In this document: piece after piece, positions 42,719-52,300 of the stretch
Layout: each line of letters begins with the position of its first letter
How positions within the stretch are numbered: position 1 is the stretch's first letter
NCBI GenBank assembly: GCA_039619475.1
Contig: CM077116.1
Coordinates: forward strand, 37,335,183 to 37,399,182
Reading direction: 5' to 3'
Origin: Icerya purchasi
Lineage: Eukaryota > Arthropoda > Insecta > Hemiptera > Monophlebidae
Length of the DNA: 64,000 bases
The notes under the pieces: model-generated
The model's database searches: none
Seen by the model: only the letters and a program-made list of their open reading frames with translations
Told to the model about the DNA's origin: nothing
Program-made: the position numbers and the translations under genes

Positions 42719-45700
42719 TATATATAAATTTTCGTATTTATAGATATAAATATTATTTTGTAATCATAAAAAAAAAAAAAAAAAAACGAAAAGAAAACAA
42801 CTAATAACTTCCAAATACACCGCATCTGTACTAAATTTAAACTGTACTTACTTCGGTTCACTTTGATGTATGTTCTGCCGCACTGTTGCATTTTTCTGAA
42901 AAAATCGTATTTTAACTAATCTAACTTTTACTATTTTTAATTTAATTCGTACGTAATTTAACTTTCACTATTATGAATTTATTTCATGCGCATACAATCG
43001 CTGCACTTCTTTGATCTGAACACCTTGCTTTATCGCAAAGAAAACTAAATAAAAACAGTTGGAGTGCGTCTGATAAACTTGACGGAAGTGAAACTTCATA
43101 ATGGGGATAAAAGATTTATCAAATGATATTTTGGTAATCAGATTTTAACAAATCAGAGATATTTTAAATACCCAAAATCTTTGGTAATTTCAGGTAGGTC
43201 TGCATTTAGTCAATCTTCTTTCTAATTTAATTAATTTTCCTCAAGACGAAGTCGGATATCTTATTTCGTGTTAAATCAAAATTGTGTATACAATCGAAAC
43301 GTACACATCCTACTGTTCGTTAATTCCGATGGTTTTTCGGCAGGATAATTATCGTTATTTATTTCGATGTCAATGTGTTTTCAAATGTTCATTCAATACC
43401 GTGTATAACAGCGCAACATATACAAGTATAAAGAATAATAAACATTTAACATAATCGTTAAACGTTCTAACTTCCATTAGAGAAGTTTTATTTCGATAGA
43501 ATTTAAAATACTACATTGGACTTTTGCTTGTGTGCCGTTCAAAAGCCATTGAAAACATTTTTTTTTTTATTTTTTTTTATTATTTTTTTTTTTATTTTAT
43601 TTTTTATTTTTTTTTTTATTTTTTTTGTAATATTGCCTGTAAACTGCCGAAAATTAAACAAAATTCGTTCGGACGTTGATTATAAAAGTAAAGTGAAATA
43701 AAAACATATATTATTCCGCATAAGAAATAAATCCCGCCAAATTATATGTAGTATATAGTTTTGTCACTTATTATAGGTATGTTACATTAAAACTAAGCGA
43801 AAGTTCTTTTGAAATCGGTACATTGAAGAGGTAGTGGAAGTTTTCCGAAATAGTAAAATTCGGATTTTACGAACGTAATTCTTGGAGAAAATGTGACAAG
43901 CGAATGAATAAAAATTTCAAATAAATTTGTCATCAGAGAGAAGCGTTTCGGATTGTAATTTGAATAGTAAAATCACATTCGTATTAATATCTCTGTTTCA
44001 CGAAAAGGGCATTATGTTTTTTTGGGAAATGAACATTTTCCTGTTTTTTTCTAGCCTATGTTAGTTTAGAATGAATAATGTACAATTGATCAATTGCCTG
44101 ATTTATTCATTCGAAACTGAAGGGGTACATTTACTATCGATAGTAAATGGGAAAAGTGTAATATTGTTGGCTTATTAGCTGGCGTATCTGCTGAACACAG
44201 CATCACTTCCGCTTGTAGCAGGAACGAGGAGACCTGCAACGTCCCTCTGAAGAGATTTTCAGGGCAGCGGTGTCTAAATCTTACGTCATGTGCATCATCA
44301 GTCATCGTTCAAGAACGGTGTAAGAAGAAGAAGTAGGAACAACGGCCTGATCGTTAATTTCAAAGTTAAACGATTCTTCTTCGTGAATTCGAATAACTTT
44401 TTTTTCCTCACGATGATTTCAAATCAGTATTCAGGTCTCCACCAAACGCAATCGGAAAAGCACTATACTTCTGTCGGATTCTTTGAAAATTCCAAAAATT
44501 CAGAACTCTGACATCATCAGATTTAAAGAATTTCTCTAAATTTCTGACCCATACGCCCGGCGCAATATATGCTGCAAGTCATAATGCTCACATCTCCCGT
44601 TGATATTCCTCTTGAGCTGTGTCACCTTTTGAGGGCTTCGGTATCGGATTTCATTAACTCATGTTCGATAGACGATAGCGCGCCGTTTTAATTTTCGAAT
44701 ATTCCGACTCCGTCTGGTCTTGAAACGCGGAACGGTACAGTAGGAATAACTTCACATTGCTGATCGTTGTCTATCCACGTATCAGAAAGAGTCTTAATCT
44801 TGCACGATGAAATAACGAAAAAACCGGTAGTGAAGTCACAAGAGCAGAGCGATTAAACGTTGAATGTACACGGAGATTTTCGTTTGTAGTAAATGAAAAA
44901 GGAGTGCTTATCAAGAATATTCATTATATTCTTTAAGAAATCTTCCATCAACGCTTACCTCGAACATTCTGGAAGACAACAATCGATATTGACAACGTCC
45001 CGACAGACACTGTGAACTCAGAAACGTCAATCAATGTTGTGTACCGCTTAATAATATAACTGTTTTATCGGTTTAAACTTTTCTTACGTATAGCAGTGAT
45101 GCAGACACTACTGCCGCAAATGTTCAATAATTTCCACGTGACGTAACGTTAAAAATAGAATGACCTTCGGTCCGAAAACTTAGCCACGTTTTGGAAAATC
45201 TAATTTTGCAATCTAAAAAAATTAAGGAAAAAAAACTCAGTTAAAAAATTAACCTAAAAATTTAAATGAAATGGCAATATAAATTCCCGGTATGATTATA
45301 AATCTCTAACAGTTTTAAAATAAATTTAAAAACAAAAAAAAAAAAGAAAGAAAACAAGATATTTAATCGTGCAGATGAATTTGTCATAATAACCGAGCCG
45401 CCGCCCTCTTTTCCTCGTATTAAGTATATAATTCTTGACGAATAATCAACGAGAAAAAATATTTTTCCATTTTTATACGTACTTCGTTTTACCGTCGAAA
45501 CAGTTGAAGTTCCCCCTTAATACCGCACGTTTTAGGCGTGCAATTATTTGTTCCCGAAATAAATTTGAAATTTACCATAATGTACTTACAGTTTTAAAGA
45601 TTGCTTTTTTTCTATATGTATAAATATAAATATCATATATACATATGTATGCATGAGTGTGTTCGGAATAGAAAACGATAGAAAAATAATATAACTCCGT

Positions 45701-46264
45701 GTACAGATCATGTGTGTATGATAGCCGCGTAAAACGATCATCCGTGGAAATAAATAAATATCCAATGTAAATATTATATGATAGTTTTAGTTTTGAAGAC
45801 GCTACATAGATTTAGATTTATATATATAAATATATATTTGTACGTATTTTTATCTATATGTACAAAGTATTCTTTTCCGCCTATTGCTCCCCTTCTGATA
45901 GTTGTGTAGTGTAATTGTAGTAGTCACGACCTGTGTTATATAATTTTCATTTATTTGTAGTTAGCTTTTCGTCAGTAATGAAGTAGCGATAAAAAACCAT
46001 TTTAATGGAAATGTGATTAATTTTAATTTTACCGAACGGTTAACGTGTATTTTTAAATTTTGCAATACCGCTCAATTCCATCTCCAGAAGGAAGAACAAT
46101 GTTACTCGTTTGTAATTTTTCTCGAATGGGGAAATTTGAATAGTCAGCCGCCTAAATAATGAATAACGTCAATTGTAATGTTTCCAGTTACGCGACCACA
46201 AATATTGTAAATATTCATTTTGATGGCTAATTTACAAAATTGGTCGACTTTTACTTTGCAAATA

Positions 46265-46321
<57 letters not shown>

Positions 46322-49300
46322 GGAAAACACGGAAAAAAAGGAAATAGATTATAGTTGCGCAAAAGTACATTTCTATATCGATTCATATTCAGTCGAATCT
46401 CTGTGCTTAGAAAACTTTTTTGCTACATCATTTACACAACCTGTGGTGTCCCTTAGTTTTTTTATGTTTGCTGTTTTTCATTTTCTTTCATGATTAACTG
46501 TTTTTAGGATGAGATGATCTTTTCGATGAGCCAACGAAAAGAGTTGAAAAGCTAAAAATCGATCTCATTCGATTAATAAAAAAATCGGTTGCGAGGTAAC
46601 GAAGAGCGATTGCGCGAATTTTTGTAACTCCTTTGCCAAATTTTATGCTCTTTTTTTTCTTTTATTTTTTTTTTTGCATATGTATATCGACACCTCAGTG
46701 AAATTTTCATCTTCTATCGATTAAGTGCAGCCTCTATTGTTAAAAAAAAAAAAAACAAAAAAAAACAACAAATGTACATTTTGGAGCATTAACTGAAGAG
46801 AACCAACCAATATTATCTAGAGGGTACCGGGAGCCCTGACAAAACAGACTTTTCTCTAATCGCAGCAGATAATAGAGTAATTTATAGAATTAACATCGGC
46901 GACTGTGTAGAATAAATCGTATTTTATTTTTGCTACCAGTAGAAGCGAGAATTGCAACATACCGGAACGAATTCGTCACCACAGTATGTTTTGTGCCAAC
47001 ACTTCGATTCCGGAATGTTCCTTGGAACATTTGACCAGCATCAGTAGCGCTGCCGCTGCTGCCGCGCAGAATGACAGACCGTCGCAGTCGCCGGTTGATT
47101 TGCCGCCGACAGCCAGTACCAGTTCGTCTTCGAAGACGACCGCGGAGACGCCGACAGCAGCTGAACAACAGTCGAAGCAACCGCCGCCATCCACGTCGAA
47201 CCGGAACAGTCCTGATCTGAAACGCCTGATGAATAGGGTAGTCCGGGATTTAAGAGGAGGCAGTAATCGGAGTAAAATTCTGAACGGCGTCAAAAGCGAA
47301 GAGTCCACCACTTCGAAAGGTTAATAACAATAGCGTATTTTTGTCATAGTTCTAATTACGGTAACACCGGAGAATACTCGCTAGGGATTCGAGCGCGTCG
47401 TCTGACGTAATCTGGTAACCAACGCGATATACGCGTGCTATTCTCGTGTTTACGCGCCAATTTGGATGTGTTCAATTTTGCGCGTAAAAAACAGTGCTCG
47501 GATTTATAAAAATGCCGTGACTGTTAATAATTATCCTTTTTTCGCGCGAAAGGAAATAGCGCATTTTTCCCGATTTTTATACATATAAATAGGCGATTTC
47601 GTGAAATAATTATGTAAAAAAAAATTGTGACAAAACGTGCCGTTAAAAAAAAAAGAAAAGAGGAAAGCTTTAAAACGCTTGTTTAAACATCAAATAAAAA
47701 GTAATGCTAACAGGGGGATAGTCACGACTCTTCGGGACTCTGCAGTGGAAATAGCGTGTGAGGATGGCCCCCGTCGTGTGTTCTCGAGTTACCGTGCTTG
47801 CTTGCGGTGGAATAATTTTTTGCGGTCCGTTAATTTCATCTTGGAGGGGTGGACGAAGCATTACGATTCGGAGATCGGCATAGAACACCTGAATCTGCAA
47901 CGAATTTTAGTTTACTCCCTGGTCTGATCTAAACGGTTTTTCGGTGCTGAATCTCACCGATCGTATTATTTCGAATGATGTTTTTATTTTTCGACACTTG
48001 TTACGGCTGAATAAGTTCGATATGAGTGTTACCTTTTACACTAATAGACGTTAGTTTAAAATATCCGGAAAAGAAGAAGAGGAAAATCCCTAAAATTCTC
48101 AACACTATTTTTGAAATTATTATCGTAAAATTTTTTCGCGAATGCAGTTGAAAATATGCAAATTCAATATCCTCACTATCTGCAGATGATGTTCACTGAC
48201 GGTGCCAAATTTTCAGGATCCAATCAGGATGTATATTCATCATCCCTAATATATTTACACATAGATTTAAGTTGCCTCCCCTGAAGCGTCGGTGTTTACG
48301 GCGGAGTTCTTGACGATTGAAAAGGACTATGAATATATATTTTGAATGTTCTTCGTTTTAATTTGGAAATTTTTGTTATATGCTCTGACAGCCTTAGTTC
48401 ACTTTTGGCTATGAAAGGTTGTCGTTAAAAGTCGCGTTACCCCCTTTAGTACTTGAAATCAGGAATAAATACTTGAATATCACACAGTGTGGTGAAACCA
48501 TCAAGTGTTTGTACAGTAATAAAACTATAAGTGTAATAAACAGATATCAAGCTTTTACTGGCTGCCTAGTCACCGCGTTATTCTCCTTAATGATAGAGTT
48601 GATATGGTAGCTAAAATCACTAGTGAGATCAGTTCCCGTATATATTCCGTCAATTGATTTATTTTCAGAAGATTAAAAAGGATAATAGGATGGACTGGTT
48701 GGCTTTTTTATAGATTCCTATCCAAATAAAGGTAAAACATATAGTGCTATATACAGGCATCGTTGCTTAATTAACCGTCATTTAGTCATATAGATTTGTT
48801 ACGGTTATTTTACGCACCGGTCTCATCTAGAATGTCGCAGAATTTCTCTGTAACAGGTCTTTCGAATCAAAATTGTGACAGTTACACTAGCATCGGTTTT
48901 TATTATTATTATTTTTTTTTTTTGAATTATTGCTGGTTTGAGCGCAGTAGAACCTTACTAATACAAGTTAATCTCTGATAGGATATATCCGCCATATTGC
49001 GTACATTCTTTACTATGTTGTAATGGCCGTACGTCAATTATTCTATGTTCAAGTTCGTAAACCACGTACTTATTTAACCGAGATGGTACAAACGAATTTC
49101 GATTCCCAGAATAGTTTTGATCTTTCGAGTGAACTGAAACAGATGAACCGGCAAGTTTGTTTTCTTTTCTATTTCCTTCCTTTTCTCTTTTTTCCGCTTT
49201 CTTGTTTTTCTTTCGTTTCTTTGATGTTTTATCTGTAGTTCATGCGATAAATTTGAACTGCTGTAACTTATGTATGTAGATGGAGTAGATAATTGCGAAA

Positions 49301-52300
49301 ATCTTATGGTATGATAATTTTTGTCGTATTGATTAACAGTAGCCAAATGATGTACTGCTGGGTTAAAAAAAATAAAAAACTTGCCAGTGCTAAAAGATAT
49401 ATATATATATACGTATGTAAAGCAAGTCCCGTACCCTTGTCAGGGGACGTCGGGTTCACAATGTACTCAGCCTAACGGCACTAATGAGAGTAGGGGGTCA
49501 GTTCCTTTCTCTCGGCTGCCTTTACTTTCCCAGATTTCTCCGGTACCCAATTATTTCGGGCTGAGTAAACTTGGGAGCGACTTAGATCCGGAACGTGTGG
49601 AACCCCGAATTTGGTAGCCAAGCACCTTAACCTACGAGTATATATTACATATATATAAAAACTGGACAAAGAATTATTTATAGACCTATATTGTTATGAC
49701 TTTTTTTTTTTTTTTTTTATTGTGGTATTGGTAGAGAGGGAATAGACTAAATAGGAAGTGAAGAATTTTTAATGAAAACCCTTCTTTTATACATATTAAA
49801 TAGAGGTATATGTTGCGACGATGACCTGTTTTAGTTATTTTTATGGGCCTGTTAGTTTTGTTACTATGGAAATTATGTGTCTGGTCCAACCTGCTACATT
49901 TCATGCAGCCTGTTCTCTCTAAAAAATTCAAAACTTTACATTATACGTGAAAAGAACATCATCCTGCACAGTATGAAAGTGCGAATTTCGAGAATAAAAA
50001 TACACACTTCTTTTTTTAGAGAAATTTTCAAGTTCGATGCCAGACGACGACAGAAATTACCACCGTGTATACCATCATAAACACGGCTGTATAGTAGGCG
50101 AACACACTTAGGGGATTACGGTTTTGTATATCGATAAATCAAACATTCGTAATATCAGTACGAAGTGTAGTCCTGCGTGTATGCACTCGCGTTTTGAATA
50201 TAACATTATTTTTTTTAAATAAGTTGTGGGTTACGCTGAGCAATGCAGCCCGTAGTGCGGGTGTCCAACACCATTATCAAATCAAAGATCAATATTACAC
50301 AAATATTCTTAAACTATATCATTTGAGCGTTAACCACTCGTTCTGTCTATCATAACATAACATCCCGAAGGGGGGATACATATAAGAGTGAATTATTATG
50401 TTTTTACAAATAAACGAATAAATCTAAAAAAAAAGCAATTACTTAATTGCTTCAGAAGAAAAGAATATAACAAACAGAAGGAATACATACATTACTTAAT
50501 ACATGCTTAGCCTATTTTTTACACCGTTCCAATTTATTCCTTTGGGCCAGATGAAATACGTATCTTTAGAATTTCTTTGTTGTTCGTTCTTTAGTTTTTG
50601 CTAGGCGCATGTATTTTACGTATTTTGTATTTGTAAAACCTGTACATTTTCAGAGATAACTTCCTATTTTCCTTCCACCGAGTAAAGCAACTTTTAACCG
50701 TTCCCCACTGGGGCAAAATTAGTTTTAGACATCTTTGCTTCAATTTGCTTATTTTCGTTAGTTTGCCATTTCCGTATACAATTCTGGCTATAATTATGGA
50801 GCCAAAAAACAACCGTAGGTACAGTTTTATAAGGTAAAGTTTTAATCTATATAGCGCCGGAATGGTTTGTTTTATTATAGCCTTTTATTTAACTTAGTTT
50901 GTCCTTGTCTGTCTGTCATTCTATTTATCTGGGGGGAATCTTGCGAACGATTTTTCACCTACTTCCCGATGAATTAAAAACGTTTCCTTTTGCAGAAATA
51001 CTTGTTATATATGTAGATGACAATACAATATTATGCAACATCTGGGTTTCCAGCTTTAAAATTAGACTCTCGGGGCGCCGAAAGCTCGAAATTTTGGAAA
51101 AAAATATTTTTTTTTCGGGCGATATACTGTTGGAAAGATGGTTATTTGTCGAGAACAAAACCACATTTTATTGCTTTAATAAAACTTTCGAAGTTTACAA
51201 AAAGTTTAAAAAAGCGCGAGATCTAATATGTAAATCCCTTTTTGCGACGCGAGTATTATAGTTAAAAATTGTGAACAAGGTTGAAAATATGCACATGCAC
51301 GTATATTTCTTTAGTTAGGAACATCTAGGTTTCCAACTTTAAAATTAGCCATTCGAGGCTTCGAAAACTCGACCTTTTGGAAAAAAATATATTTTTTTTC
51401 TGAGCATATGATATGCTGTTGGAAAGAGCGCTATTTGTCGGGAGCAAACTCGTATTTCATTTTCTTAACGAAACTTTGAAAGTTTACCAAAAGTTTATAA
51501 AAAAACAAAAAATGACGTGTAACCCCCGCTTGTGGCTCAGCTTTATAGCTAAAAATTTTGAACAAGATTAAGAAAATGCTCATCCTTGTATATTTCTTTA
51601 CTTTGGAACATTTGGGTTTCGAACTTTAAAATCAAACCCTTGGGGCGCCGATAGCTCGAAAGTTTCAAATTTTTTTTTGGTCGTATGATATATTAATGGA
51701 AAAATCGCTATTAGTCAAACATTGTGTTTCATGTGCTGAGGATTCCGTATGTATTGTATGAAAAACAGAAGACAATATAATTGAAAGAATGCGATCCATT
51801 ATTTAATAATGAAATGTAACACAAATTTCTGTAAAATTCCTATAATCAAGATATTGAATAAAATAATGCAAAATAAAATTGCTTTTTATTGAAATACATA
51901 ATAAAAAGTCCAGACTAAAAAATTCAAAATTAAAAAAATAATTTTTTTTTAAAGATATCCTTTTATTTATGCACTAAAAAGTACAAAATAACTTTATTAA
52001 TAGTGTACGACTACCAGATACGCATCGTAACATTAAAATCTGAAACTACAAAATATTCTGAAAAGTAAAAGCGGGGGCCACAGATTAATAATTAAATATT
52101 AATATTATAATACATCCTAAGCCAAAACTACAATCACCATTATGTTGCTTTTATTTTTCAGAATATTTTGTAGTTTCAGATTTTAATGTTACGATGCGTA
52201 TCTGGTAGTCATACACTACTAATAAAGTTATTTTGTACTTTTTAGTGCATAAATAAAAGGCTGTCTTTAAAAAGTTTTTTTTTACTTTTTTTATATATTT

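Noticed and set aside
46890..47311. Two minus-strand open frames (96 and 111 codons)
   Set aside because: They are shadows of the GC-rich PDE9 exon i on the opposite strand.
47637..47927. Possible extra PDE9 exon or gene
   Set aside because: No recognisable similarity and no splice boundaries that fit the phase 1 junction between exons i and j.
50899..51261. Frame with [15 protein letters not shown] as a reverse transcriptase active site
   Set aside because: The YVDD lies at the start of the 285-bp tandem array, no other RT block surrounds it, and the frame continues into repeat sequence. Probably chance.
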